Positions 8,198 through 18,462 of a stretch of 64,000 nucleotides of DNA are shown piece by piece. The stretch comes from Amycolatopsis mediterranei. GTDB lineage: Bacteria; Actinomycetota; Actinomycetes; Mycobacteriales; Pseudonocardiaceae. The first letter of the stretch is position 1. The number at the start of each line of letters is the position of its first letter. Position numbers and translations under genes: made by a program. The stretch lies in the NCBI RefSeq assembly GCF_026017845.1, contig NZ_CP100416.1, positions 7,565,326 to 7,629,325 of the forward strand. Reading direction: 5' to 3'. The notes under the pieces were generated by a model, which searched no databases, was not told the origin of the DNA, and saw nothing but the letters and a program-made list of their open reading frames with translations.

Positions 8198-9472
8198 TCA
8201 GCGGTGCAGGCGGGTCACGTGCCAGGAGTACCAGGCGTGGGCCTGGGCGTCGGTGAGGGAGGCGACCTGGTCGACCACCACCCGGAGCAGGGCGGCGTCG
8301 TCGGCGGCCGCGTTCCAGGCCGGGGCGAACAGCGGGTCGAGGGACTCCGGGGCCCGGCGCGCCAGTGCGTGGACCAGCTCGGCCAGCAGCTCCCGCTGGC
8401 CCTCCTGCATCGCCAGCCGTCGGCGGTCGCTCATCACGTACCGCAGGGCCAGCGCCTTCAGCAGCGCCACCTCGGCCGCGACCTGCTCCGGGACGCACAG
8501 GTTCGCCCGGTAGCGCCCCAGCGGCCCCTCGCCGAACTTCTCGCGCGTGCCGGTGACCGCCGCCGTCGTGAACCGGCCGACCAGCTCGCTCGTCAGCCGT
8601 TTGAGCGCGACCTGGGCGCCCGGCGAACCGTCCGGCTCGGCCGACACCAGGGCCGCCACCACCGGCAGCGCCAGCAGTTCCGTGGCCGCATCCTCCAAAG
8701 TGGACACCGACTGCGCGGAGAAGTGCTTGGCCGCGGCCTCGGCGACGGCCGCGCGCTCGTCCGGGTGGGCGAGCACGCGCAGCTTGATCCGGCCGGCCAG
8801 CACCCCGTCTTCGACGTCGTGCACCGAGTACGCGACGTCGTCGGCCCAGTCCATGATCTGGGCCTCCAGGCACCGCTGCTCCGCCGGTGCCCCCGCCCGG
8901 ATCCACTCGAACACCGGCACGTCGTCGCCGTACACGCCGTACTTCACCTGCCCCGGCCGGCGCGGCCACGGGTACTTCGTGGTCGCGTCCAGGCACGCGC
9001 GGGTCAGGTTGAGCCCGACCGGGTCACCCTCGTCGGAGAGCAGCTTGGGCTCCAGCCGGGTGAGGATGCGCAACGTCTGCGCGTTGCCCTCGAACCCGCC
9101 GCACGCCGCGGCCACCTCGTCGAGCGCGCGCTCGCCGTTGTGCCCGAACGGCGGGTGCCCGATGTCGTGCGCCAGCCCCGCGGTGTCCACCAGGTCGGGG
9201 TCGGCGCCCAGCTCGTCGGCGATGCCCCGGCCGATCTGGGCGACCTCCAGCGAGTGCGTCAGCCGGGTGCGCGGGACGCCGGTGACCTCGGCGCCCTCCC
9301 CCGGCCCGACCACCTGGGTCTTGCCGGCCAGCCGCCGCAGCGCGGCCGAGTGCAGCACCCGGGCGCGGTCGCGGGAGAACGCGCTGCGCCCGTCCGCCCG
9401 GGCACCGGGCAGCGCCGCACCCTTCGCCGCCTCCGGCAGCAGGCGGGCGGTGTCGTGCTCGGTGTAGTCCAC
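8198..9472 (-). CDS. dgt: deoxyguanosinetriphosphate triphosphohydrolase-like HD protein
   Basis: 424 residues with the HD-domain metal site in order: the first His in [10 protein letters not shown] (about 69-78), HD in [18 protein letters not shown] (about 101-118), and the distal Asp in [17 protein letters not shown] (about 208-224). These are hallmarks of dNTP triphosphohydrolases that cleave dGTP to deoxyguanosine and triphosphate, adjusting dNTP pools. The length fits the family. The gene is followed by the hairpin element, then by the serpin gene in the same direction. A 14-bp stretch overlapping its stop codon (8191-8204) recurs inverted at 8045-8058. Confidence 0.88.
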   Translation of the reverse strand: MDYTEHDTARLLPEAAKGAALPGARADGRSAFSRDRARVLHSAALRRLAGKTQVVGPGEGAEVTGVPRTRLTHSLEVAQIGRGIADELGADPDLVDTAGLAHDIGHPPFGHNGERALDEVAAACGGFEGNAQTLRILTRLEPKLLSDEGDPVGLNLTRACLDATTKYPWPRRPGQVKYGVYGDDVPVFEWIRAGAPAEQRCLEAQIMDWADDVAYSVHDVEDGVLAGRIKLRVLAHPDERAAVAEAAAKHFSAQSVSTLEDAATELLALPVVAALVSAEPDGSPGAQVALKRLTSELVGRFTTAAVTGTREKFGEGPLGRYRANLCVPEQVAAEVALLKALALRYVMSDRRRLAMQEGQRELLAELVHALARRAPESLDPLFAPAWNAAADDAALLRVVVDQVASLTDAQAHAWYSWHVTRLHR

Positions 9473-9504
9473 CCGGCCAGCCTAAACGGGCCCCCCGGCA
9501 AACC

Positions 9505-10167
9505 TCAGCCCAGGAACGTGGCGAACAGGTCATCGGCCGGGGTCTTGGTCAACCGGTAGTACAGCAGCGCGCCGGTCTCGCGGACGATGTACCGCACCTG
9601 GGTGACGCGCTCCTGGACGATCGGCCCGCTGTGCGTCGGCGCGGTCCAGGCGTCCAGGCCCAGGTCGCCGGCCATCGTCCGGGCGCGGAAGGAGTGCCAC
9701 GGGTCGCTGACCAGCACCGCCGTGCGCCAGCCGCGGGCCTCGACCTGCTGGGCGACCGCGCGCAGGCTCCGCAGCGTGTCGCTGCCTTCGCCGACGGCGA
9801 GCGTCGCCGACGCCGGCACCCCGCGCCGGGTCAGCCAGAGCTGGCCGGCCCGAGCCTCGGTGAAGTTGTCTTCGGCCTTCTTGCCACCCGCGGTGACGAT
9901 GGTCTTCGCGATGCCGGCGTCGTAGAGCTGCTTGGCCTTCACCAGCCGGGCCGCGTAGATGTCCGACGGCTTGCCGTTGTACTGGGCCGCGCCCAGCACC
10001 ACGATGACGTCGGCGGGGGTCCGGTCGTTCTCGCGCGCCACCTGCCAGACCCGGAACGCCGTGCCGCCGACGAGCGCCAGCAGCAGCAAGACCGTGCCGA
10101 GGACGATCCGGCGCGCCCAGCTCGCGAGCGACGGTTTGGTGCGTTCAGCGGTACCCATCCGGCTCAT
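9505..10167 (-). CDS. YdcF/SanA-like membrane protein (DUF218)
   Basis: 220 residues: a short basic N-terminus, one membrane helix (about 20-38), then an extracytoplasmic DUF218 domain with DVIVVLGAAQYNGKPSDIYAARL, TAGGKK and VLVSDPWHSFRARTMA. Family members such as SanA and ElyC are linked to envelope or lipid-carrier metabolism, but the reaction is not settled. An alternative start is the Met three residues downstream (10158). It lies 32 bp upstream of the dgt-like gene on the same strand and may be cotranscribed with it. Confidence 0.85.
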   Translation of the reverse strand: MSRMGTAERTKPSLASWARRIVLGTVLLLLALVGGTAFRVWQVARENDRTPADVIVVLGAAQYNGKPSDIYAARLVKAKQLYDAGIAKTIVTAGGKKAEDNFTEARAGQLWLTRRGVPASATLAVGEGSDTLRSLRAVAQQVEARGWRTAVLVSDPWHSFRARTMAGDLGLDAWTAPTHSGPIVQERVTQVRYIVRETGALLYYRLTKTPADDLFATFLG

Positions 10168-10182
10168 TCTCTCAGAAGCGGC

Positions 10183-10788
10183 TCAGAGCCAGCCACGCTC
10201 CTCGGCGACGCGCACGGCTTCGGCCCGCGTCCGGGCGCCGGTCTTGCCGATCGCCGCGGACAGGTGGTTGCGGACGGTGCCTTCGGAAAGGTGCAGTGCC
10301 CGGGCCACGTCGGCCACCGTGCTGCCGTCCTTGGCCTCGCGCAGGACGTCCCGCTCCCGCCCGGTGAGCGGGCTGGCCCCGGTGGCGAGAGACTCCGCGG
10401 CGAGCGCCGGGTCCACCACGCGCAGTCCACTGTGGACCCGCCGGACGGCTTCGACGAGCTGCTCCGGCGGAGCGTCCTTGACGACGAACCCGGCCGCGCC
10501 CGCCGCCATCGCGCGGGCGAGGTAGCCGGGCCTGCCGAAGGTCGTGCAGATGATCACCCGGCACGACGGCAGCGCGGCCCGCAGGTCGGCCGCGGCTTCC
10601 AGGCCGTCCTTGCCCGGCATCTGGACGTCCAGCAGCGCGACGTCCGGCTTGGTCTCGCGCGCGGCGGCGACCACTTCGTCGCCGGAGCCGACCTGCCCGA
10701 CCACTTCGATGTCGTTCTCGAGGCCCAGCACGGTGGCCAGTGCCCCGCGGACCATGGCCTGGTCGTCGGCCAGCAGCACCCGGATCAA
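10183..10788 (-). CDS. NarL/LuxR-type response regulator
   Basis: 201 residues starting at TTG 10788, giving MIRVLLADDQAMVRGAL, which overlaps the kinase stop as TTGA. The receiver domain has the acidic pair Asp8/Asp9, phosphoacceptor Asp54 (ALLDVQMPGKDG) and the conserved Lys in FVVKDAPP. A C-terminal LuxR helix-turn-helix reads LTGRERDVLREAKDGSTVADVARALHLSEGTVRNHLS. With the kinase and ABC genes it forms a DesKR/YvfTU-like unit that probably activates its own exporter operon. Confidence 0.9.
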   Translation of the reverse strand: MIRVLLADDQAMVRGALATVLGLENDIEVVGQVGSGDEVVAAARETKPDVALLDVQMPGKDGLEAAADLRAALPSCRVIICTTFGRPGYLARAMAAGAAGFVVKDAPPEQLVEAVRRVHSGLRVVDPALAAESLATGASPLTGRERDVLREAKDGSTVADVARALHLSEGTVRNHLSAAIGKTGARTRAEAVRVAEERGWL

Positions 10789-11987
10789 GCGAGTCCTCCC
10801 GCGGGTTCGGCGCGCACGGCCGGGGTGGCCGGGCTCGGTTCGGGCAGCGGGATCTCCGCCCGCACGAGCAATCCTCCCCTGGGCCGGACCGACGTCTGCA
10901 CCGTCCCCCCGACGGCGGCCAGCCGCTCGGACAGCCCACGCAGGCCGTTGCCCGCCACGACGTCGGTGGCGGTGCCGTCGTCCTCGATCTCCAGCCAGTT
11001 GTCGCCCAGCCGCACGCGCACCCGCTTGGCCCCGGAGTGCCGCAGCACGTTCGTGACGGCTTCGCGCAGCACGTAGCCGAAGGCGTTCTGGAACTCCGGC
11101 CGGACGTTGTCGACGGCGTGCGGCAGGTCGGCGTCGATTTCCGCGGCCCGCAACGCCGCCCGCGCGCCGACGAGCTCCACCGACAGCGACACCTCGCGGT
11201 TCGCCGACACGGTCGCGCGGACGTCCGAGAGCGCGCTGCGGGTGAGGTTTTCGACCTCGCGGATCTCCTCGACCGCGCGCGGGATGTCGCCGGCGCTCTC
11301 CAGCACCCGCCGGGCCAGCCCCGCCTTGACGGTGATCGTGGTGAGGCTGTGGCCGAGCAGGTCGTGCAGGTCGCGGGCCAGGCGCTCCCGCTCGTTCGCC
11401 ACGGCCAGCGTGGCGATCTCTTCGTTGGCGAGTTCCAGCCGCCGGACCGCGCGGACGAGGTTGGCCATGAAGAACATCGCCAGCGTGATCGAGCAGACCG
11501 TGATCAGGTCGCCGTAGCCGTCCTGGAACCGGCCGTCCGCCAGCAGGATCACCGCGCCGACGGCCACCGTGGCGAGATCGAGGATCACCGACCAGGCCGC
11601 GGGCAGCAGGAACACCAGCACCGCCGTGCCGTAGAGCAGGACGAACGCGCTGCCGGAGGCCGCGACGAGCGAGGCGAGCCCCAGGGCGTTCATCACGATC
11701 CCGAAGACCAGCTTCACCCGGCGTTCCCGGCGGAAGAAGAACGGGAACAGCGCGTAGCACGCCGCGTAGGCGTACACGACCACGGCAGTGAGCACGAGCC
11801 CGGGGGTGACCTCGGGCTCGTGCATCAGCGAGCGCGTCACGGGGATGAGGAAGGGCAGCAGGATGACCACCGCCATGACCGGCCAGCGCGGGCCGCCCGG
11901 CCCTTGGTCGCGGGCGTTGGGCAGCGGGTCTTCCCACCACGATTCCTTGCTGTCCAGCCCGAACCTGCGTTTCCCGGACTCCGCCAT
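10785..11987 (-). CDS. DesK-type sensor histidine kinase
   Basis: 400 residues from ATG 11987. An N-terminal sensor with about six membrane helices (residues 37-178) leads into a HisKA_3 dimerisation domain with phosphoacceptor His208 in ERLARDLHDLLGHSLT, and an HATPase domain (LREAVTNVLRHSGAKRVRV, then IEDDGTAT and GNGLRGLSERLAAVGG). The membrane-only sensor suggests it detects membrane state or a lipophilic compound, as DesK and antibiotic-sensing kinases do. It is encoded just behind an ABC exporter permease and directly before its response regulator. Confidence 0.9.
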   Translation of the reverse strand: MAESGKRRFGLDSKESWWEDPLPNARDQGPGGPRWPVMAVVILLPFLIPVTRSLMHEPEVTPGLVLTAVVVYAYAACYALFPFFFRRERRVKLVFGIVMNALGLASLVAASGSAFVLLYGTAVLVFLLPAAWSVILDLATVAVGAVILLADGRFQDGYGDLITVCSITLAMFFMANLVRAVRRLELANEEIATLAVANERERLARDLHDLLGHSLTTITVKAGLARRVLESAGDIPRAVEEIREVENLTRSALSDVRATVSANREVSLSVELVGARAALRAAEIDADLPHAVDNVRPEFQNAFGYVLREAVTNVLRHSGAKRVRVRLGDNWLEIEDDGTATDVVAGNGLRGLSERLAAVGGTVQTSVRPRGGLLVRAEIPLPEPSPATPAVRAEPAGGLA

Positions 11988-12006
11988 CGCCGTTCCCCTC
12001 CGGCCC

Positions 12007-12747
12007 TCAGACGCGGGCACTGTCCTTACGGTAACGCCTGATCACCAAGGCCCCGAGCACGACCGTCCACGCGCCGAGCACCCCGGCGGCGTGGGGTAGC
12101 GAGACCACCATGTCGGTGGTCACCGCGGGCCGCGCCACCTGCAGCACCCAGTAGGTCGGCATGATCTGGGCGACGTCGTGCATCCAGCCCGGCATCGTTT
12201 CGATCGGGATCCACAGCCCGCCGAGGAACCCCATGCCGAGCGTGACGAGCATGTTGATCGGCTGCATCGAGTCCGGCGTGCCGAACTGGCCGAGCAGCAG
12301 GCCCAGCAGCACCAGCGGGATCGTGCCGAGCCAGATGCCGGCGAAGATCCGGACCCAACCGCTCGCGTCGACGTGCACCCCCTCGGCCAGCACGCCGAGC
12401 AGCGGCACGAGGATCAGCGCGGGCAGTCCCACGAGCATCCCGGAGATCCCCTTGCCCGCCAGGTAACCGGTGCCGGTCAGCGGGGTCAGGCGCAGCTGCC
12501 GCTGCCAGCCGACGGCGCGTTCGAGGGCGAGCCGGGCCCCGCTGTTCGTCGCCGCGGCGAAAACCCCGAACGTCATCATGTTGATCATGATCACGGCCGC
12601 GATCTGCGCGTGGTCGGGGTCGCTCGTCTTCGTGAAGACGTTGGCCTGCAACAGGAACATCAGCACCGGGAACGCCACGACGAAGATCAGGAACCGCGGC
12701 GCCCGGAAGTTCCGGCGGATCTCGGTGAGCAAGTAGGTCGCGTTCAT
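12007..12747 (-). CDS. ABC-2 type exporter permease
   Basis: 246 residues with about six membrane helices and the DrrB/ABC-2 pattern: NFRAPRFLIFVVAFPVLMFLL near the N-terminus and PLTGTGYLAGKGISG in the loop. ATG 12747 overlaps the ATPase stop as ATGA, so the pair is translationally coupled. With the ATPase it would form a homodimeric or two-subunit exporter for a hydrophobic compound. The kinase gene starts 19 bp downstream. Substrate unknown. Confidence 0.88.
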   Translation of the reverse strand: MNATYLLTEIRRNFRAPRFLIFVVAFPVLMFLLQANVFTKTSDPDHAQIAAVIMINMMTFGVFAAATNSGARLALERAVGWQRQLRLTPLTGTGYLAGKGISGMLVGLPALILVPLLGVLAEGVHVDASGWVRIFAGIWLGTIPLVLLGLLLGQFGTPDSMQPINMLVTLGMGFLGGLWIPIETMPGWMHDVAQIMPTYWVLQVARPAVTTDMVVSLPHAAGVLGAWTVVLGALVIRRYRKDSARV

Positions 12748-13676
12748 CGCACGGGCTCCGCGGTTTCGTCGGCGGTCAGGGACAGGAAGGCGCCTTCGAG
12801 GCCGACGGCGCTGATTTCGACGTCGTGCACGGCCGGGACCGCGGCCTTGAGCGCCCACAGGGTGGCGTCGGAGTCGGCGCTGGAGATGGCGACCCGGTCA
12901 CCGCGCAGCTCGAACTCCTTGACGCCGGGCAGCGCGGCGATGACCGCGTCGGTGGCGCCCGGGACGGCCGCGCGCAGGGTGCGGCCGCCGGCCAGCGCGC
13001 GGACCTCGGCGACGCTGCCGTCGGCGACGATCCGGCCGCGGCGCATCAGCACCACCCGGTCGGCGAACTCCTCGGCCTCTTCGAGGTAGTGCGTGGCGAA
13101 CAGGACCGTGCGCCCGGACTCGGTGAAGGAGTACATCGACTGCCAGAACTCGCGCCGGGTGCCGACGTCCATCGCCGCGGTCGGCTCGTCGAGGACGAGC
13201 AGGTCGGGGTTGCTGACCAGGGCGACGGCGAACCGCACCCGCTGCTTCTGGCCGCCGGAGAGCTTGTTCGCGCGGCGGCCGGCCAGCTCCTCGACACCGG
13301 CGGCGCGCAGGGCCTCGGCCACCGGCATCGGCTTGCGGTGCAGGGCCGCGACCATGCCGACGGTCTCCCCCACCGTCAGGTCGTCCATCAGGGCGCCGCC
13401 CTGCAGCATCGCACCGATCAGGCCGGCGCGGACGGCGTCGATCGGCTTGCGCCCGAACACGCGCACTTCGCCGTCGCCGGGGCTGGTCAGGCCGAGGATC
13501 ATGTCGACGGTGGTGGACTTGCCCGCACCGTTCGGGCCGAGCAGGGCGACCACCTCGCCCGGGGCGATCGTCAGGTCGACGCCGTCGACCGCGTGGACTT
13601 CGCCGTAGTGCTTCCGCAGGCCGGTGAGGTGGATCGCGGCCCCCGCCGCCACCGCCTGGATGTCTGTTTCTCGCAT
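12744..13676 (-). CDS. ABC transporter ATP-binding protein, DrrA-like
   Basis: 310 residues: Walker A GPNGAGKST (about 48-56), Q-loop region MLQGGALMDDLTV, signature LSGGQKQR (about 139-146), Walker B LLVLDEPTAAMD and H-loop FATHYLEEAEEFADRVVLM. A C-terminal extension of about 80 residues is typical of antibiotic/lipid exporters of the DrrA/CcmA class. It is the first gene of an ATPase-permease-kinase-regulator operon like B. subtilis yvfRSTU. Upstream lie inverted repeats that may bind the response regulator. Confidence 0.9.
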   Translation of the reverse strand: MRETDIQAVAAGAAIHLTGLRKHYGEVHAVDGVDLTIAPGEVVALLGPNGAGKSTTVDMILGLTSPGDGEVRVFGRKPIDAVRAGLIGAMLQGGALMDDLTVGETVGMVAALHRKPMPVAEALRAAGVEELAGRRANKLSGGQKQRVRFAVALVSNPDLLVLDEPTAAMDVGTRREFWQSMYSFTESGRTVLFATHYLEEAEEFADRVVLMRRGRIVADGSVAEVRALAGGRTLRAAVPGATDAVIAALPGVKEFELRGDRVAISSADSDATLWALKAAVPAVHDVEISAVGLEGAFLSLTADETAEPVR

Positions 13677-13720
13677 GCCCCCAGGCTGCCGCCCGGAAGG
13701 CCCGGGTCCCCAGACCGTGC

Positions 13721-13739
13721 GTCACGACCTGACCGTGAC
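13721..13739. promoter_or_regulatory. candidate operator upstream of the ABC/two-component operon
   Basis: GTCACG at 13721-13726 and CGTGAC at 13734-13739 form an inverted repeat with a 7-bp spacer, 45 bp upstream of the ATPase start. A partly overlapping CCTGAC...GTGTCAGG pair follows. Spacing and position fit a dimeric NarL-type regulator, so autoregulation by the operon's own response regulator is the simplest reading. Short arms keep this tentative. Confidence 0.4.
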
Positions 13740-13764
13740 AGGTGTCAGGGGTACTGCGCCGATT

Positions 13765-13858
13765 GTTACCGATCCGACCGGCAGCCACGGCGGAAACGGG
13801 TCATTTCCAGCGGGTCGGCTGCGGTCCGTGTCCGCCTGCTTTCGGCCGGATCGGTAAC
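13765..13858. repeat. long-range inverted repeat between glyS and the ABC operon
   Basis: GTTACCGATCCG at 13765-13776 and its exact inverse CGGATCGGTAAC at 13847-13858 enclose 70 bp, inside which GCAGCC/GGCTGC can pair again. The right arm lies 17 bp past the glyS stop, so the glyS transcript could fold into a long structured 3' end. There is no T-run, so it is not a canonical intrinsic terminator. Confidence 0.5.
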
Positions 13859-13874
13859 TGGGGCCCCGGGTGGT

Positions 13875-15263
<1,389 letters not shown>

Positions 15264-15353
15264 TCCACGCTCCGAAAAGCTTGCGGGGACGGTTCATCGG
15301 ACTAGACCGTCAAGGGTATCCGCCGGGGCCCACTCCTTTTCGCGCAGGTGAGC

Positions 15354-16007
15354 CTACGGCCGCGACACCAGCGACGCCGTCACGACGCGGTTGTCCTCGT
15401 ACCCCTCGCTGCCGCCGACGTACTCGCCGCCGCAGGTGACGAGCAGCAGCTTGTGCGGCCCGTCCGGGTCGAACAGCTGCTCCGACCGGCCGGCGAGGTC
15501 CGCCTTGTGCACGGTCTCGGTCGCCTCGATCCGGTAGACCCACGCGCCGCCCGCGGCGTCGGTCAGCTTGACGTCCTGCCCCTGCTTGACCTGCCAGAGC
15601 TCGTTGAACGGGCCCTTCTTGCCCTTCCAGTTCACGTGCCCGGACAGCAGCGCGACGCCGTGGTCGGCGCCCAGCTGCGCGCCCCACCAGGCGGCCTCGT
15701 CGAGCCCCTCCGGGATCTTCAGCGCGCCCGCGGCGTCGAGGTCCTCCTGGATCAGCTTCGCGGTACCGCCGCCGGGCAGGGACAGCTGCGCGGGCGCCTT
15801 GCCGGTGTCCTGCCGGGTGCCCGGCGAGGCCGGCTGGTTCGCGGCCGGGACGGGCCCGACAGCGCCGTTCGCGACCGCGGGTTCATCCTTTCCGGTGAAC
15901 ACGAGCAAGGTCGCGACGAGCGCCGCGACCACGAACGCCCCGGCGACACCGGCGATCCACCAGCGGCGGGAGCCCTTCTTCGGCTCCGCGGGGTTCCGCT
16001 CCTGCAT
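15354..16007 (-). CDS. class F sortase (1)
   Basis: 217 residues: basic N-terminus, one membrane helix (about 16-38), a Pro/Ala/Gly-rich linker, then the sortase beta-barrel. The catalytic triad is visible as His in LLSGHVNWKG, Cys in LLLVTCGGEYV and Arg in YEDNRVVTAS. Class F (actinobacterial) sortases join secreted proteins to the cell wall or to each other. It lies downstream of a second sortase and a secreted membrane-tailed protein, with a 79-bp gap. Confidence 0.88.
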   Translation of the reverse strand: MQERNPAEPKKGSRRWWIAGVAGAFVVAALVATLLVFTGKDEPAVANGAVGPVPAANQPASPGTRQDTGKAPAQLSLPGGGTAKLIQEDLDAAGALKIPEGLDEAAWWGAQLGADHGVALLSGHVNWKGKKGPFNELWQVKQGQDVKLTDAAGGAWVYRIEATETVHKADLAGRSEQLFDPDGPHKLLLVTCGGEYVGGSEGYEDNRVVTASLVSRP

Positions 16008-16086
16008 GGGTTGTGCTCCTTCGCTGTCGTGGCCAGTGCACGGACAGACATGCCGCGAAGGACGAAGGAGGTTGCAGCGAACTCGA

Positions 16087-16734
16087 TCAGCCGGTGGGGC
16101 GCGTCACCAGCTCGGCCGTGACCAGGCGGTTCTCGTCGTAGCCCTCGGTGCCGCCGACGTAGTCGCCGCCGCAGGTCACCAGCACCAGCCGGTGCGGCCC
16201 GTCCTGCCCGAACCACCGCTCGGCCTGGGACGGCAGCGTCTCCTTCGGCAGCGTGACGACGTCGTCGACGCGGTAGACCCACCGGCCGCCGCGCGCGTCG
16301 ACCACGCTGACCTCGTCGCCGGTACGCATCCGCCACAGCTCGTCGAACGGCCCGCGCCGGCCCTCCCAGTTCACGTGCCCGGACAGCAAGGCCGCGCCCC
16401 GGGCCGCGCCCAGCTTGGCGCCCCACCAGGCGGCGTCGCCGAGACCACGCGGGATCGGCAGCACGCCCGTGCCGGTGAGCTCGGTGCGGACCAGGCGGGA
16501 GGTGGCGCCGCCGGGCAGCCGGACCGTGCCCGGCCGCTGCTGCGCCACGGACTCGCTGTCCGCCGGGAGCACGGCCGGGGCCGCGTTCTCGCCCGGCAAC
16601 GCGCCGGGCGGGGGTGCCGCCGCCGCCGTCGTCGGCGCGGCCGTCGGCGGCAGCCAGGTCAGCACGACGATCCCGGCCGCGAAGGCGGCCACGGCCAGCG
16701 CCGCCGAGACGGCGGCCAGCGCGGTGCGCAGCAC
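16087..16734 (-). CDS. class F sortase (2)
   Basis: 215 residues with an N-terminal signal/anchor helix (about 5-28), an Ala/Pro linker and the same catalytic pattern as its neighbour: SGHVNWEG, LVTCGGDYVGG and DENRLVTAE. Both domains share long identical runs around the active site and probably arose by duplication. The GTG start follows the upstream stop directly (TAGGTG), so it is coupled to the secreted protein gene, its best substrate candidate. Confidence 0.88.
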   Translation of the reverse strand: MLRTALAAVSAALAVAAFAAGIVVLTWLPPTAAPTTAAAAPPPGALPGENAAPAVLPADSESVAQQRPGTVRLPGGATSRLVRTELTGTGVLPIPRGLGDAAWWGAKLGAARGAALLSGHVNWEGRRGPFDELWRMRTGDEVSVVDARGGRWVYRVDDVVTLPKETLPSQAERWFGQDGPHRLVLVTCGGDYVGGTEGYDENRLVTAELVTRPTG

Positions 16735-17823
16735 CTAGCCCGACCCGGTCTTGCGCCGCTTGCCCAGCAGCAGGGCGACCGCGGCGAAGAAGACCCCGCC
16801 GAAGAGCAGGCCGATGCCGAGGGGCACGCGGGAGCCGTCACCGTCGGTGGCCGGCGCGGCCGCGCCGAGGTAGCCGGCCGGGACCTGGGTCGGCACGGCG
16901 GCCTGCGTGGCGGTCGTGCCGCCCGCCGGGGTGGCGGCCTTCGCGACGAACCCGGTCGGCACCGAGCAGCTGACCCCGCCGAGGACGATGCTGGTCCGCA
17001 CGTCCTGCAGCGCGGCACCCTGCGCGTCCTTGACGTGGGTGGTGATCTCGACCCGCCAGCCGGCGACGGCGGTGTGGTCGCCCCCGCGCCAGCCGTCCTG
17101 GCGGATCAGCTGGTCGAACGCGGCGACGCGGGTCAGCTTGAGGTCGGAGACCGTGGTCGCCCGGTCGGCGTTGGTGATGTCGCCGGGCGGGCCGAGCCGC
17201 AGGTTCTTCAGCTGCAGACCGGCGTCGCCGCCGGGCACCGGGACGATGCCGAGCGCGCCGCCGGCTTGGCGCACCCACAGCCGGGCGACCGACGAGGTGG
17301 CGGCGAGCTTCGCCGGGCCGGTGCACTCCACCGACGTCTTGGCGCCTTCCAGCACGAGCACGGTGTTCGCGGCCGGTTCGGCGCTGCCCTGCCAGTTGTC
17401 CCGCAGCGCGTAGTTCGTCTCCGCGGTGGCGGTGGGCACGGTCGTGGCCAGCAACGCGGCGAAGACGTTGTGGTCCCGGCTCGCGATCCCCGGCGGGTAC
17501 GGGTTCTGTGACGCGCTGTAGCGGCCGAGGTCGATCTGGTAGTGCCCGCCGAAGGTGGCGCGCTCGCCGTCGTCCTTGGGGACCGAGACGCGGTCCGCGC
17601 CGAGCTTCGACTGGCCGGGCAGCAGCGGGGATCGTTGCGTTTCGGTGATCAGGGCGCCGCCGCGCTGGCCTTCGTCGCCGATCCGCACCGAGGCGATGTT
17701 CGCGAACGAGACCGGGCCGGTCTTCTCGTCGACGGCCTGGGTCTGCGCCCCCGCCACCCCCACGCCGACCAGCGGGAACACCGCGGCCGCCAGGGCGGCT
17801 GCCTTCGTCACGAAACGCGTCAT
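16735..17823 (-). CDS. secreted protein with C-terminal membrane tail, putative sortase partner
   Basis: 362 residues: an N-terminal signal peptide (hydrophobic core about 8-25, AGA-Q cleavage region), a beta-rich exported region with one Cys pair (VECTGP and VSCSVP), a Thr/Ala/Pro linker, then a hydrophobic helix and KRRKTGSG tail. The layout is that of cell-wall-anchored proteins, but no LPXTG or LAXTG motif precedes the final helix; the nearest sequence is PATDGDGSRVPLG. It is first in an operon with two sortases. It resembles the actinobacterial SCO1860-like anchored proteins in layout only. Confidence 0.65.
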   Translation of the reverse strand: MTRFVTKAAALAAAVFPLVGVGVAGAQTQAVDEKTGPVSFANIASVRIGDEGQRGGALITETQRSPLLPGQSKLGADRVSVPKDDGERATFGGHYQIDLGRYSASQNPYPPGIASRDHNVFAALLATTVPTATAETNYALRDNWQGSAEPAANTVLVLEGAKTSVECTGPAKLAATSSVARLWVRQAGGALGIVPVPGGDAGLQLKNLRLGPPGDITNADRATTVSDLKLTRVAAFDQLIRQDGWRGGDHTAVAGWRVEITTHVKDAQGAALQDVRTSIVLGGVSCSVPTGFVAKAATPAGGTTATQAAVPTQVPAGYLGAAAPATDGDGSRVPLGIGLLFGGVFFAAVALLLGKRRKTGSG

Positions 17824-18096
17824 GTCTCCCCACTGCTCTGCTCGGGCGGCTCGCCGTCGTCCAAGGAACGGCGAAACGCTCCGCGACTACCTTGCACCGT
17901 CGGCCACGACATGCGAAGCCGCAGGGCCAATATCCCACGAACTCACCCGAATGGGGTAATACGACCGGCCGTACCCCGCAGCTCCGCGCCGCGACGGGGT
18001 CTCGGACGAGGGAACACTAGGATGGGCGCCACCGTTATCGGCAATGACTACGGAATTCATGGTCGCAGGCGTGTCACGAGCAGCGTGGAGGCGGGA
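17824..18096. promoter_or_regulatory. divergent promoter region, sortase operon / smtB-zur
   Basis: 273 bp between the secreted-protein gene (minus) and the ArsR gene (plus). TAGGAT at 18018-18023 is a plausible -10 hexamer for smtB-zur. Between it and the ArsR start, GTTATCGGCAATGACTACGG with a nearby ATTCAT is the likeliest place for a metal-regulator site, but the symmetry is poor. GGAG at 18087-18090 is the ribosome binding site. Nothing else recognisable. Confidence 0.45.
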
Positions 18097-18462
18097 ATGG
18101 CGACGGTGACCGGGAGTGGCGCCCAGCCGGGGCTCACGGACTGCAGCCCGGCGGCCGCGACAGCGCCCGCCCACCCCCCGCAGTCGGTGCTCACCGACGC
18201 GGGCGACCTGCTGCGTGCGCTGGCCGCACCGGTCCGGATCGCGATCGTGCTGCAGCTGCGGGCGGCCGACCGGTGTGTGCACGAGCTGGTGGACGCCCTC
18301 GACGTCGCCCAGCCGCTGATCAGCCAGCACCTGCGGGTGCTGAAGACGGCCGGGGTGGTCCAGGGCGAGCGCCGCGGCCGCGAGGTCGTCTACCGGCTCG
18401 CCGACGACCACCTGGCGCACATCGTGGTCGACGCCGTCGCCCACGTGCAGGAAGGAAAGTGA
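18097..18462 (+). CDS. smtB: ArsR/SmtB-family zinc-sensing repressor
   Basis: 121 residues with a winged helix (VHELVDALDVAQPLISQHLRVLKTAGVVQGERRGREVVYRL). The C-terminal helix carries the alpha5 metal site D-x-H-x10-H-x2-E exactly (Asp103, His105, His116, Glu119), the zinc-sensing arrangement of SmtB/CzrA. It precedes a Fur-family gene with a one-base TGATG overlap, the same order as smtB-furB in M. tuberculosis. There SmtB represses the operon at low zinc and releases it when zinc is high. The N-terminal 30 residues are Ala/Pro-rich and poorly conserved. Confidence 0.9.
   Translation: MATVTGSGAQPGLTDCSPAAATAPAHPPQSVLTDAGDLLRALAAPVRIAIVLQLRAADRCVHELVDALDVAQPLISQHLRVLKTAGVVQGERRGREVVYRLADDHLAHIVVDAVAHVQEGK

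Noticed and set aside
15264-15353. T-box or glycine riboswitch upstream of glyS
   Set aside because: Only 90 bp are available, and no specifier loop or T-box sequence is visible; the 6-bp inverted repeat there is too weak.
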